64,000 bases of DNA from Sulfurimonas gotlandica GD1 (GCF_000242915.1 NZ_AFRZ01000001.1:1054001-1118000), one strand, 5' to 3'; shown: positions 34,727 to 43,950, counted from the first letter of the stretch. A program made the numbers and translations. The notes: generated by a model from the letters alone, not told the origin.

Positions 34727-36019
34727 TTACTCCTTAATTGGTTTAACTTCGAGTGTAAGACCTGAGAGTCTTATGACTTCTACTCTTTGACCTGCACTCA
34801 ACTTTGACTTACTCTTTGCACTCCACGCTTCACCGTGACAATATACATGATAAGAGTTTTCATTTACTTCAATCACTTCACCGAGAGCGCCGACTAGCTC
34901 CTCTGCTCCTGAGACTATTTTTGCACTACGCGAACTTATAAAGAGCCTAATAACTAGCACGAAAAATCCAAGGCTCACAATAGTCAATGCCAAGATTAAT
35001 GGAATTGAAACACTACTACCCAAAGTATCTGCATCAAATAGAAGTATAGAACCAAAGGCAAAGGATATTACCCCACCGATGCCAAGCACACCAAATCCTG
35101 TTATAAAAACTTCTGCGACCATAAAGGCAATGCCTAAAATAATCAGTGCCAGACCTGCATAGTTAAAAGGAATAATATTTAATGCATATAGTGCAATAAC
35201 TCCTGCTATTCCGCCAAGGACTCCTGGAAAAATAGCACCAGGATTCATTAACTCAAAAAATATACCATATATGGCAATAAGCAGAAATATATAAGCCATA
35301 TTAGGGTTTGTAATTATGGATAAAAAACGCGTTTTAAAATTTGCTTCGTAGTTGATTATATTGGCATCTTTAGTATTCAGAATGTGGTTTTGATTAGCTA
35401 CTTTAACAACTCTGCCATGGAGTTTAGCAAGTAACTCTTCTGTGTTGTTAGCCATCAAATCAATAACTCCAGACTTTAAAGCATCCTCAGCAGAGAGACT
35501 CTCAGCTTCTTTTACAGCTTCGATTGCCCATGAGATATTGCGATCATTTAATTGAGCCAGACTTTTTATGTAAGCCGTAGCATCATTGATTGCTTTTTTC
35601 TCTAGTGTAGAGATGCTGCTGTTTGCATCTGCTGTTTTTTGTCCTGGCATAATGCTAACGGGAGTAGCAGCTCCAAGATTTGTTCCTGGTGCCATCGCTG
35701 CTACATGAGAAGCGTAAAGAAGATATGTTCCTGCACTAGCAGCTCTTGCACCTTTTGGGTAGACATAGGTAGCTACAGAGATAGGAGAGTTTAGAATATC
35801 TTGAATCATCTCTCTCATGGAGGTTGAGAGTCCTCCTGGAGTATCAAGTTCAATTAGTATCATCTGAACATCATGAGAGATAGCAGATGCAATTCCTTCT
35901 TTTAAGTAGCTGCTAGTAGCTGGCCCAATAGCACCACTTATCTCTAATTTCACAACTGTAGGAGAGGCACTAAAAAGTGGTAAAATAATTAGAAATAGTA
36001 AAAAAAGTAATCGCTTCAT
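34727..36019 (-). CDS. NfeD-type membrane serine protease
   Basis: 430 residues from the ATG at 36019. An upstream in-frame ATG at 36055 would put 12 non-signal residues before the signal peptide; AAGGTG precedes 36019. After a signal peptide (about 1-18) comes a ClpP-like domain with DTPGGLSTSMR near 60 and the catalytic Ser in ARAASAGTYLLYAS near 100. A multi-helix membrane domain (about 240-370) and a C-terminal OB-fold NfeD domain follow. It is the partner of the slipin gene downstream and probably takes part in membrane quality control. Confidence 0.92.
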   Translation of the reverse strand: MKRLLFLLFLIILPLFSASPTVVKLEISGAIGPATSSYLKEGIASAISHDVQMILIELDTPGGLSTSMREMIQDILNSPISVATYVYPKGARAASAGTYLLYASHVAAMAPGTNLGAATPVSIMPGQKTADANSSISTLEKKAINDATAYIKSLAQLNDRNISWAIEAVKEAESLSAEDALKSGVIDLMANNTEELLAKLHGRVVKVANQNHILNTKDANIINYEANFKTRFLSIITNPNMAYIFLLIAIYGIFFELMNPGAIFPGVLGGIAGVIALYALNIIPFNYAGLALIILGIAFMVAEVFITGFGVLGIGGVISFAFGSILLFDADTLGSSVSIPLILALTIVSLGFFVLVIRLFISSRSAKIVSGAEELVGALGEVIEVNENSYHVYCHGEAWSAKSKSKLSAGQRVEVIRLSGLTLEVKPIKE

Positions 36020-36103
36020 ATCATACACCTTAGATCTAAAGAGTACACATAACAATAACTAATAGTACCCAAGAAATAACAATAAAGTCAATATGATATT
36101 TTT

Positions 36104-36697
36104 TTACGCTTGTGTTTCTTCTTTTTTACTTTTAGATCTTTTATAGAAGATATATCCTGCCCCAACTAAAAGCAAGAAAGCTAAAAGAATCTCAAGTGTG
36201 TAGTCTGCTTGCTCTTCTATCTGTGTGTTTATAGGAGCAATTTTTTTGTGAATTTTAACTTCAACAGAATCATCACTCTTTGGTCTCTCTTTAACTTTTT
36301 CTATTTCTATTTCTTTTTCAATTTTTTGAGTTTTTACTTCAAGTGCTGCTACTTTTTCTTCTATGACTTCTTTAGCTATTTTTTTGTTTGTTGCATTATC
36401 TAGCACATACGCATCGTTATAGTAACTTTCTAATGCTCTTAGTGTTCTCAGCAGTTGTACATAACTTGTAAAAGGTGACAAAGATATAGCGTGATACTCA
36501 CCTATCTTTTTTAACTCCACTTCTATGGAATTTTTATTTATAAGAGTTGAAAGCTTATCATCATTAAGGATGTTATTATTTAGTTTTACTAAACTATTTA
36601 AAGCATTTTTCTCATGTAAAAAGCTTCCTACTATAATCTGTTTTTCACTTGAAAAAAGAGTTATTGCCAGCATTATAATTAAAAATATTGATTTCAT
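36104..36697 (-). CDS. Membrane-anchored protein with SPOR-like periplasmic domain
   Basis: 197 residues. A signal peptide (about 1-16) is followed by a 90-residue domain whose pattern (QIIVGSFLHEKNALNSL, then YHAISLSPFTSYVQLLR and DAYVL) resembles SPOR peptidoglycan-binding repeats. A charged, Lys/Glu-rich helical stretch, one C-terminal TM helix (about 166-184) and a basic tail complete it. SPOR domains bind glycan strands lacking stem peptides. The assignment is by pattern only. The gene stands alone between NfeD and the GAF genes. Confidence 0.55.
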   Translation of the reverse strand: MKSIFLIIMLAITLFSSEKQIIVGSFLHEKNALNSLVKLNNNILNDDKLSTLINKNSIEVELKKIGEYHAISLSPFTSYVQLLRTLRALESYYNDAYVLDNATNKKIAKEVIEEKVAALEVKTQKIEKEIEIEKVKERPKSDDSVEVKIHKKIAPINTQIEEQADYTLEILLAFLLLVGAGYIFYKRSKSKKEETQA

Positions 36698-36717
36698 TTG
36701 TCAATCCTTAGGAGTTA

Positions 36718-37203
36718 TTATTTTTCATTCATTAATACAAGTTCTAAACTACCGCTAACGTAGTTTGCAAAAAATGTAAGTGTCTCAAGGTCTTTATCAT
36801 CATAATCCCCTCTTGATTTGTTAAGCAGTTGGATAACCCCTATAACTTCTCTTTTAGAGTCAAATATAGGAACAGTGATGATATTTCTAGTCACATAACC
36901 ACTTTTTTTATCAATACTAGGCAAAAATCTCGAATCATCATACGGAGAATTAACTACTTGAGGTTTTGTAGTTTTGTATGTATCTCCGACAATCCCAGAA
37001 TCTAGAGCAATAACTATTCGCCCTATTCCATCACTTAGTTTAGTCCAGAGCATCTTATCCTCAGCATCTACTATAAAGATAGAGCATCTGTCTGCGTTTA
37101 AAAGCATCTTTGCCTCATCCGCTATAAGCTCCAGTGAGTTTTCAATCTTTCCCAAAGCCATAAGCTTTTTTCCAAACTCTGCTATCTGCTTGTACTTCTG
37201 CAT
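36718..37203 (-). CDS. GAF-domain protein (second of a tandem pair)
   Basis: 161 residues, a single GAF domain with no output domain. Blocks DRCSIFIVDAEDKMLWT and SGYVTRNIITVPIFDSKREVIGVIQLLNK (split as SGYVTRNIITVPIFDS and KREVIGVIQLLNK) match the paralogue upstream. Its start overlaps the stop of that gene by one base. GAF domains bind cyclic nucleotides or other small ligands. Here the pair may act as a stand-alone sensor or adaptor. Ligand unknown. Confidence 0.85.
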   Translation of the reverse strand: MQKYKQIAEFGKKLMALGKIENSLELIADEAKMLLNADRCSIFIVDAEDKMLWTKLSDGIGRIVIALDSGIVGDTYKTTKPQVVNSPYDDSRFLPSIDKKSGYVTRNIITVPIFDSKREVIGVIQLLNKSRGDYDDKDLETLTFFANYVSGSLELVLMNEK

Positions 37204-37721
37204 TAAGCTTTACTCTCGTCGTTCGAGCCTTCCATCAGACAAAGGTCAATCAACTCTAAGTATCCGCTGACATAGTGAGCGAAAAAGATCATAAACTTAA
37301 TATCTTCAGTATCAAAACCCTCTTCTTTATTTAGCAGTTGAAGGACCCCGATTATCTCTCTTTTTGAGTTGAAGATTGGAGCAGTCACTATATTTTTAGT
37401 TGTATAGCCACTCTCTTTATCTATATCTGGAAGAAAGTGAGGGTTTGAGTATGGATTATTTTCGATAAGTGGCTTTCTTTCTCTAATAGTATGACCTACC
37501 AAGCCTTTATTTGATGGGATAATAATCCTTTGGATATCATCTGCAAGAGTAGTCCAGAGTTCTTTCTTTTCTAAATCGTTTATAAAAATAGAGCATCTAT
37601 GTGCACCGATAACCTCTTTAGCATACTTTGCTATCCGAGGTAAGCCACTTGCATAAGAGGTGTCATTTAACAAATCTCTTCCAAAATCAGCAAGTTTTTT
37701 ATAAATATTTGCATATCTCAT
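37203..37721 (-). CDS. GAF-domain protein (first of a tandem pair)
   Basis: 172 residues, clearly paralogous to the 161-residue protein at 36718 (shared HRCSIFINDLEKKELWT and SGYTTKNIVTAPIFNSKRE blocks). A short N-terminal helix precedes the GAF fold, and there is no kinase, cyclase or DNA-binding domain. The two genes overlap by one base and arose by tandem duplication. They are divergent from arsC. Confidence 0.85.
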   Translation of the reverse strand: MRYANIYKKLADFGRDLLNDTSYASGLPRIAKYAKEVIGAHRCSIFINDLEKKELWTTLADDIQRIIIPSNKGLVGHTIRERKPLIENNPYSNPHFLPDIDKESGYTTKNIVTAPIFNSKREIIGVLQLLNKEEGFDTEDIKFMIFFAHYVSGYLELIDLCLMEGSNDESKA

Positions 37722-37758
37722 AATAGGTCCCCGTTATTTAATTAGAATAATTATAGTG

Positions 37759-37764
37759 TAAAAT
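37759..37764 (+). promoter_or_regulatory. -10 box for the ArsC-family gene
   Basis: TAAAAT preceded by GTG, 20 bases before the ATG at 37785, with AAAGGAA as ribosome site. Confidence 0.35.
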
Positions 37765-37784
37765 ACGAAAAAAAAGGAATCTAT

Positions 37785-38138
37785 ATGAATCAAGTTACTA
37801 TCTGGCATAACCCAAGTTGCTCAAAATCACGCGCGGCACTAAATATTTTAGAAGAAAGTGGTTGTGAAATAGAGGTAGTTAAATACTTAAAAATCACTCC
37901 GACTAAAGATGAAATAACAACAGCACTTACTATGCTTGGAATGAACCCTAAAGAGCTAATGAGAACTAAAGAAGATATCTACACTGAGTTAAATCTAAAA
38001 GTTGAAGATGATTATGATAAATTAGTAGATGCTATGGTTGAAAATCCAAAGCTAATTGAGAGACCTGTTATTTTTAAAGATGGACAAGCAATCATAGGAA
38101 GACCTACTTCTATAATTGCTAAGTTTTTAACTAGCTAA
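37785..38138 (+). CDS. arsC: ArsC-family (glutaredoxin-coupled arsenate reductase-like) protein
   Basis: 117 residues, the usual length. The catalytic Cys12 is in WHNPSCSKSRAAL, as in R773-type ArsC. ERPVIFKDGQAIIGRP near residue 95 contains the arginines that bind arsenate. It reduces arsenate to arsenite with glutathione or glutaredoxin. The family also includes Spx/YffB-like proteins of other function. No ars operon genes are adjacent, so the role is likely but unproven. Confidence 0.85.
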   Translation: MNQVTIWHNPSCSKSRAALNILEESGCEIEVVKYLKITPTKDEITTALTMLGMNPKELMRTKEDIYTELNLKVEDDYDKLVDAMVENPKLIERPVIFKDGQAIIGRPTSIIAKFLTS

Positions 38139-38144
38139 AGAGAA

Positions 38145-38696
38145 TTACTTTTTCTCTTTAGTTTTTTCTACAAAACTACAATCACCGCTTGAGTATGGAC
38201 AAGTTTTTACTATACTCATCTCAAACTGTTCCTCTTCTATGCCTTCTTGCTTACGGTCGTAGTGGCGCATAGCTGCTCTAAAAGAAGTAAGTACCATATT
38301 TGCACTATCCTGATGATCTGTTGAGATATGCTCTACCTGCTCACCTTCTGGTTTGGATGTATCTATTTTAGGCGGTTGGATATTTGCATAAGCTTCTTGA
38401 AGGTCTTGCTCTAATCCTAAAACTGTTACAAGAGAATCCACTATAGGTTCACCTTTTATCATCTCTGTAAGAAGAGAGCCAAGAGTTGCCGCATCTTGAG
38501 TTGCCGAATTTGTACCAAACTTCACATCAAGAATATGACTACTGTCTCTTTTCATATACATGATTACATAACTCTTTGTCGCATTATCAATACCTACACC
38601 GACACAGTCAGCGTCTTCAAGTTTGCCATAATTTTCAGGCTGCATCATGTGTTTAGCTATCTCAATACTTAGTTCTTCTTGATTTTCTTCTTGCAT
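38145..38696 (-). CDS. Degenerate IscU/NifU-N-like scaffold protein
   Basis: 183 residues. HMMQPENYGKLEDADCVGVG and KFGTNSATQDAATLGSLLTEMIKGEP follow the IscU/NifU N-domain fold pattern. The cluster-binding cysteines are not in place: the usual PxCGD is replaced by NATKS, FGCGAA by FGTNSAT, and the third Cys region by DHQDSANM. The only other cysteines are in the tail (TCPYSSGDC). It may therefore have lost scaffold function and gained a structural or regulatory one. It lies between arsC (convergent) and the dCMP deaminase gene. Confidence 0.65.
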   Translation of the reverse strand: MQEENQEELSIEIAKHMMQPENYGKLEDADCVGVGIDNATKSYVIMYMKRDSSHILDVKFGTNSATQDAATLGSLLTEMIKGEPIVDSLVTVLGLEQDLQEAYANIQPPKIDTSKPEGEQVEHISTDHQDSANMVLTSFRAAMRHYDRKQEGIEEEQFEMSIVKTCPYSSGDCSFVEKTKEKK

Positions 38697-38705
38697 ATCT
38701 TACCT

Positions 38706-39149
38706 CTATACTTTTGGAGCAAGCTGTTCTATACTCACACCATTGTCTTTAATAAATTTTGAAATCGTATCTGAGTGAGTATGCTCATACTCTTTTGCAT
38801 AAACGATTCTTTTGATACCACTTGCTATTAGGTTTTTACTACATTCGCTACAAGGTTCAAGTGTTACAAATATCGAAGCACCTTCTATAGAGATGCCTTT
38901 TCTTGCTGCCCAGATGATAGCATTCATCTCTGCATGAATCTCATAAGTCTTTGACCACTCATGATGATCTGGAGTATACTCACCGTTCCAGTGATCGCAA
39001 CAGTTTGTAAATCCTGCCGGTGTACCGTTGTAACCAGTACTTAAGATACGACCATCTTTTACAATAACTGCACCGACCTGTTTAGATACACACTTTGAAG
39101 CTGTAGCAAGCTCTTGTGCAATATTTATGAAGTTTTGATCACTTAACAT
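38706..39149 (-). CDS. Deoxycytidylate (dCMP) deaminase family protein
   Basis: 147 residues. Zinc-site residues are visible: His72 and Glu74 in HAEMNA, and Cys99 and Cys102 in LEPCSEC. Length and the TGYNGTPAG block fit ComEB/dCMP deaminase, which makes dUMP for thymidylate synthesis. It overlaps the SurA-like gene by 11 bases and precedes the IscU-like gene by 9 bases. Confidence 0.88.
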   Translation of the reverse strand: MLSDQNFINIAQELATASKCVSKQVGAVIVKDGRILSTGYNGTPAGFTNCCDHWNGEYTPDHHEWSKTYEIHAEMNAIIWAARKGISIEGASIFVTLEPCSECSKNLIASGIKRIVYAKEYEHTHSDTISKFIKDNGVSIEQLAPKV

Positions 39150-39975
39150 TTCTAATCATCTTTAATTCTGCATTATGACGAAGCCTTGCGAAGTAATCAC
39201 CAAGAACCTGTTCTCTCTGCTCAGCAGTTATCATGTTTACTATTTGGTTTCTAACACTATCCAAACCTGTCTCTTTAGCTGATTCTATCTCTTTGATGTA
39301 AAAGCTCATATATCCGCCTTTACCGTCTGGAACAGCTGCCGTAAAACTGTTTAATGATGTTCTTTCTAAAAGAGATGCTAATTCTGGAGAGATTCTGTCG
39401 TATGGAAGACTCTGCTCATTGCTAGAGATATCTGGTGAATAGAACATTGGATTGTCAATTTTTTCTTGAAGCTTTTGCTTGTTAGTTGACTGATATATCA
39501 AAACTTTAAATCCGCTTGGATGAGCAAACGAGTCTTTATGTGATTTAAAATATGCTTCTATCTCATCTTCTGTTGGCTCCGAAACACCGCTGTAGGCGAT
39601 TGCAGAGTAAAGCTTTTGAGAAAGTAGTTTTTCTTTTATCTTCTCTTTTAACTCTTCTGATGTTAAACCGCTTGAGTTTCTAACAGCTTCGTAAAACTCA
39701 CTTACACTAAGTTTATTTCTCTCAGCAGTTTTTTTGATGTCATCATAAACTTCACCGCTGCTAACAGATATTTTTCTCTCATCTATCTCTTGATTTTCAA
39801 GAGCTTTTCTTATTAAAGCATCTGTAGCAGATTTAGCATCTATTTTTGAAAGTTGCATCTCTTTTTTTATGTCATAAAGAGTTATAGCACTTCCTTTGAC
39901 AATAACAGCGATTCCATCAACAATTTCAGCACTTAGTGTTAGAGCAAGCATAATAGTTAAAAATATTTTGTACAT
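39139..39975 (-). CDS. SurA-like periplasmic chaperone / peptidyl-prolyl isomerase
   Basis: 278 residues. A signal peptide (about 1-17) precedes IVDGIAVIVKGSAITLYDI, the typical opening of SurA N-domains. Helical segments and a parvulin-like region (about 130-230) with SHKDSFAHPSGFKV follow. It likely helps outer membrane proteins fold. The parvulin part looks divergent, so isomerase activity is uncertain. It overlaps the dCMP deaminase gene by 11 bases. Confidence 0.75.
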   Translation of the reverse strand: MYKIFLTIMLALTLSAEIVDGIAVIVKGSAITLYDIKKEMQLSKIDAKSATDALIRKALENQEIDERKISVSSGEVYDDIKKTAERNKLSVSEFYEAVRNSSGLTSEELKEKIKEKLLSQKLYSAIAYSGVSEPTEDEIEAYFKSHKDSFAHPSGFKVLIYQSTNKQKLQEKIDNPMFYSPDISSNEQSLPYDRISPELASLLERTSLNSFTAAVPDGKGGYMSFYIKEIESAKETGLDSVRNQIVNMITAEQREQVLGDYFARLRHNAELKMIRNVK

Positions 39976-40041
39976 TAATTATCCTGTAGAATTAAAAAAA
40001 GTATTTTACCCCTTTTTAGCCAATAGTTGCCTAAAATAATC

Positions 40042-41328
40042 CTACAGCTCTGTTACGACCATATTTCTTCCTGATTCTTTTGCTTTATAAAGAGCGTTAT
40101 CTGCTCTTTTAAAAGTAAGATTCGTATCTTCTCCAACATAATACTTAGTTAAACCGATTGATGTTGTAATATCTATGACATTTTGTATTTTTGTTTTCTC
40201 TATATTAGCTCTTAACTTCTCTGCTATCATTTGAGCTTCGTCAAGTTCAGTGTTTTTCAGCATTATAACAAACTCTTCTCCACCCCATCTGGCAACAACA
40301 TCATTTTCTCTCAAAGAGTCTTTAATTACTCTGGCAACATCTTTTAGTGCTTCATCTCCGACTTGATGACCATAGGTGTCATTTATAGATTTAAAATGAT
40401 CAATATCTGTAATCAGTATAATAAAATTAGTATCAGCTTTTCTTTGGTGAAGGGCTATAGAAGTCATTAACTCATCAAAATATGTACGATTATATATTTG
40501 TGTAAGAGGGTCAGTAACATAAAGTACTTCAAGGAGTTTTTTATTTGTAATATCCTGATAAACAGCATTGAACTCCATTAAAACTCCGTCATCATCCAGA
40601 ATAGGAGTTATTCTTGACTGCACCCATCTGCTTTCACCTGATGAAGTTACATTTTCAACTTCACCGGTCCAAGATTTATTATTTGTAATAGTATTCCAAA
40701 GTTCTTTGTAGATTAAATCTGGTAGTTTTCCACTTTTTAAAACAGAAGGGTTTTTGCCGATAAGTTCATTCTTCTCGTATCCAAAAAATTCACAAAACAG
40801 AGTACTAACATCTATTATATTTCCATTTACTGAAGTTTTCATCACCATAATATTTTTGTCTATTATATCTCTGTCATTTTCTAAAATCTTATTTAACTCA
40901 TTTACTTTATTTATCTCTTTTTGAAGTGAAAGTTTTGTTTCATGAAGTTCACTGATATTGTAAATAGAAACCATTACTTTATTCTCATTCACTATGTATG
41001 GAGAAATCGTTACTTGTTGTTGCATTAACTTTAGAGCTGTTCTAGTAACTTTATTTCGAGTGATTGGTATGAAAACAGTATTGGAGTTTGAGTCATAAAA
41101 AGTAGGAGTCTTTAATCTAAGTGCTGTTCTTATTTTACGAAGTAGGATTTTATAGTTAATATCCGGATAAAATTCTTGAAGATTCTTGCCAATAATATCT
41201 TCACTGCTTATTTGAGTATTGACACTTAACCATCTGTTCCAGTAAGTTACTACAAAGTTTTCATCTATTACAAAATGACCGTTTTCTAAGGAGTTTAACA
41301 AAACATCAGGACATTTTAAACTTTCCAT
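40042..41328 (-). CDS. PAS-PAS diguanylate cyclase
   Basis: 428 residues, cytosolic. One PAS-like domain is near 10-130 and a second near 150-265 (GYEKNELIGKNPSVLKSGK). A GGDEF domain follows with RWGGEEF near residue 345 and an intact active site. It makes cyclic di-GMP. Its ATG touches the stop of the CheC-like gene by one base, in an operon CheY-CheC-GGDEF, so it may be the output of that phosphorelay. Confidence 0.9.
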   Translation of the reverse strand: MESLKCPDVLLNSLENGHFVIDENFVVTYWNRWLSVNTQISSEDIIGKNLQEFYPDINYKILLRKIRTALRLKTPTFYDSNSNTVFIPITRNKVTRTALKLMQQQVTISPYIVNENKVMVSIYNISELHETKLSLQKEINKVNELNKILENDRDIIDKNIMVMKTSVNGNIIDVSTLFCEFFGYEKNELIGKNPSVLKSGKLPDLIYKELWNTITNNKSWTGEVENVTSSGESRWVQSRITPILDDDGVLMEFNAVYQDITNKKLLEVLYVTDPLTQIYNRTYFDELMTSIALHQRKADTNFIILITDIDHFKSINDTYGHQVGDEALKDVARVIKDSLRENDVVARWGGEEFVIMLKNTELDEAQMIAEKLRANIEKTKIQNVIDITTSIGLTKYYVGEDTNLTFKRADNALYKAKESGRNMVVTEL

Positions 41329-41945
41329 TACGAATACAACTCTTCTATTTTTTTGTCTATTAAATCTCTTAGGCTAATAATGGCTTCATCTTTTGTAAGT
41401 ATAAAAATATTTGCACATATATTATAATCTTTAAACTCTAACTCAGTACTTACTACTATGATTTTTGAATAGCTAGTCACTTCGTCATCATCTATGATAT
41501 TTGATGCATTAACAAAATTAGATGTCGGTGCAAAAAACTGAACCTGAACATTCAACTCTTCCGTTAAACGGCTTACAATCGAAGATGTAACAATATTTGT
41601 AAGTTCCATAACAGCATCAGTAATGTCATCTTTTAAAGGCTCTTCTATGTCGTATAGGTGTGCTCCTAGATTACTTGCAGAATCTTCGCTTATGATAAAG
41701 ACACACTCTCCACCAAATTTTCCTGCGAAAAGCTGTTTCATCACATAGTAGTTTGAATCTTTATCTATATTATCAATAACAACTTGATTCAACTCACTCA
41801 TATCTTGAATAGAAATCTTTGGTATATGCATAGTACCAAAAGCATCTAGAAGTTCAGCTACATGAGAAGTTGCCTGACCAATTGCAATATTCATAAACTC
41901 TTTTAAAGCGTCTGTTTGATCTTCGTTGAAAATTATATTATTCAA
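41328..41945 (-). CDS. CheC-type chemotaxis phosphatase
   Basis: 205 residues. Two copies of the CheC active-site pattern [DS]xxxExxN are seen: DALKEFMN at residues 12-19 and DAVMELTN near residue 106. The IGQATSHVAELL helix and the FGGECVFIISED strand also fit CheC/CheX/FliY-type phosphatases that dephosphorylate CheY. It lies 14 bases after a CheY-like gene and overlaps the diguanylate cyclase gene by one base, which points to a dedicated module. Confidence 0.8.
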   Translation of the reverse strand: MNNIIFNEDQTDALKEFMNIAIGQATSHVAELLDAFGTMHIPKISIQDMSELNQVVIDNIDKDSNYYVMKQLFAGKFGGECVFIISEDSASNLGAHLYDIEEPLKDDITDAVMELTNIVTSSIVSRLTEELNVQVQFFAPTSNFVNASNIIDDDEVTSYSKIIVVSTELEFKDYNICANIFILTKDEAIISLRDLIDKKIEELYS

Positions 41946-41959
41946 AAATTAGCTACCTT

Positions 41960-42337
41960 TTATATTATTAAATCGTTTATAAAGATGTTTTGCATCTTCT
42001 CATCATTGATTGGTTTAGCACACATGTTCTTAGCACCAAGGGATAAGACTCTCTCTCTTGCTTGGGCTTGTATATCGGCACTAACAACTATAACTTGTGA
42101 ATCTGGATCTATCTTCATGATCTCTATCAAAGCTTCATAACCATCCATTACAGGCATAGTTAAATCTAAAAACACCACTCTTGGCATCTCTTTTTTAAAG
42201 ATTTCTACAGCAATTGCACCATTTTCTGCTTCAAAAAATTCCGTAGAAGGCTCTACATTTTTCACAGCTTTTATCAATGATAATCTCGCTAGTTTTGAGT
42301 CATCTACAACTAAAATTTTCAAATCTGTAAACTCCAT
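41960..42337 (-). CDS. CheY-like single-domain response regulator
   Basis: 125 residues. Acidic pair Asp12-Asp13, phosphoacceptor Asp58 in VFLDLTMPVMDG, a Ser in VVVSADIQ and the Lys in CAKPI are all present, so it should be phosphorylated. No output domain. It is first in an operon with a CheC-type phosphatase and a PAS-GGDEF protein. TAAAAT on the minus strand upstream could be the -10 box. The kinase is not in the neighbourhood. Confidence 0.88.
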   Translation of the reverse strand: MEFTDLKILVVDDSKLARLSLIKAVKNVEPSTEFFEAENGAIAVEIFKKEMPRVVFLDLTMPVMDGYEALIEIMKIDPDSQVIVVSADIQAQARERVLSLGAKNMCAKPINDEKMQNIFINDLII

Positions 42338-42514
42338 TCTTGGTCATGTGATATAACTTTAATTAATTCATTACATTTTACCATAATAAAATAAATACTT
42401 TAGATTTTTCAGAGACAACTATTAAAAAGCTTAATATGTTTAAATTGAAAAAGTTTTACCCATCTTTAACAAACATTTGTCTAAAATTCAACTACTAAAA
42501 TAAAAGGCTCTCTC

Positions 42515-43903
42515 ATGGTTGTTACTCGTTTTGCTCCTAGCCCTACCGGCTATCTTCATATTGGTGGTTTAAGAACCGCTCTTTTTTCGTACCTTTGGGC
42601 TAAAAAAAATGGTGGAGAATTTGTTCTTCGCATCGAAGATACTGATAAAGCAAGAAACTCTCAAGAGGCTACAGATGCTATTTTAAAAGCGTTTGAGTGG
42701 TTAGGTTTAGATCATGACGGCGAGATAACTTACCAATCACAAAGAGATGAGATATATGCTAAATATATTAAGCAACTTTTAGATGAAGGCAAAGCTTATA
42801 AATGTTACATGTCAAAAGAAGAACTTACAGAGCTTCGTGAGACTCAAATGGCAAATAAAGAGCGTACAAAGTACAATGGCAAGTATCGTGACTTTGATGG
42901 AACTCCGCCAGAGGGTGTTGAGCCTGTTATCCGTATCAAAGCACCTCTAACTGGAGAAATCTTAGTTAAAGACGGAGTGAAAGGCAATGTTAGTTTTCAA
43001 GCCCAAGATATCTTAGATGATTTTGTAATCGCAAGAGCTGACGGTGCACCTACATACAACTTTGTTGTTGCGATTGATGACCATTTAATGGGAATCACTG
43101 AAGTTATCCGTGGAGATGATCACCTCTCAAACACTCCAAAACAGATAGTAGTTTATGAAGCTCTTGGCTTTGATGTGCCGGCATTTAATCATGTTCCTAT
43201 GATTCACAATTCTGAAGGCAAAAAACTTAGTAAACGTGACGGTGCAACCGATGTTATGGCATATAAAGAGATGGGGTACACTCCTCAGGCACTGCTAAAC
43301 TTTTTAGTTCGTCTTGGCTGGAGTCACGGCGATCAGGAAATCTTTAGTATGCAAGAGATGATTGAGCTTTTTGATCCTAAGGATATCAACAAATCAGCGT
43401 CTATATACAACACTGAAAAGCTTGATTGGTTAAATGCTCACTACATCAAAAATACATCTAACACAGAGTTGGCTCAACTTCTAACTGAGTATGATTTGGT
43501 TCTAACTTCACATGATAAAAAAGAGATTCTTCTAGATGCCGTTAAAGAGCGTGCAAAAACTCTAAAAGATATGGCAGAACTTGCAAAAGAAATGCTTACA
43601 ACACCGACTTCTTATGATGAAAAAGCTGTTAAAAAAGCTTTTAAAGATGATTCTATTGCTATCATAAATGCCTTTGGAGCGAAAGTTAGTGCTTCAAAGG
43701 AGCTTCATCTTCCAAGTGATTATCACCACCTTATGGAGAGTGTTGTAAAGGAGATGGAGATAGGTTTTGGAAAGATCGGTCAACCTCTCCGTATTGCACT
43801 TCTAGGAAAGATGAGTGGTCCAGGACTGGACGTTGTTATGGCAGTAATCGGAAGAGATGAGACTATGCTGAGAATCGCAAACGCGATAACTGCAAACTCT
43901 TAA
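42515..43903 (+). CDS. gltX: Glutamyl-tRNA synthetase
   Basis: 462 residues. Class I motifs: HIGH as PSPTGYLHIGGLRTALF at the N terminus and KMSKS as KLSKR near residues 237-241. Length fits. It charges tRNA-Glu; Campylobacterota often have two GltX-type enzymes, one specialised for tRNA-Gln, so this could be either. A strong hairpin at 43924-43950 follows. The Ser in KLSKR is the residue phosphorylated by E. coli HipA, and a HipA-like protein is encoded at 59021. Confidence 0.93.
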   Translation: MVVTRFAPSPTGYLHIGGLRTALFSYLWAKKNGGEFVLRIEDTDKARNSQEATDAILKAFEWLGLDHDGEITYQSQRDEIYAKYIKQLLDEGKAYKCYMSKEELTELRETQMANKERTKYNGKYRDFDGTPPEGVEPVIRIKAPLTGEILVKDGVKGNVSFQAQDILDDFVIARADGAPTYNFVVAIDDHLMGITEVIRGDDHLSNTPKQIVVYEALGFDVPAFNHVPMIHNSEGKKLSKRDGATDVMAYKEMGYTPQALLNFLVRLGWSHGDQEIFSMQEMIELFDPKDINKSASIYNTEKLDWLNAHYIKNTSNTELAQLLTEYDLVLTSHDKKEILLDAVKERAKTLKDMAELAKEMLTTPTSYDEKAVKKAFKDDSIAIINAFGAKVSASKELHLPSDYHHLMESVVKEMEIGFGKIGQPLRIALLGKMSGPGLDVVMAVIGRDETMLRIANAITANS

Positions 43904-43923
43904 AAACTTAAACATATATTTAC

Positions 43924-43950
43924 ATGTGGAAATAGATATTATTTCCACAT
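43924..43950. terminator. Hairpin after gltX
   Basis: ATGTGGAAATA-GATAT-TATTTCCACAT, a perfect 11-bp stem 20 bases after the gltX stop. It lacks a clean T-run but is the likely 3' end of the gltX message. Confidence 0.55.
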
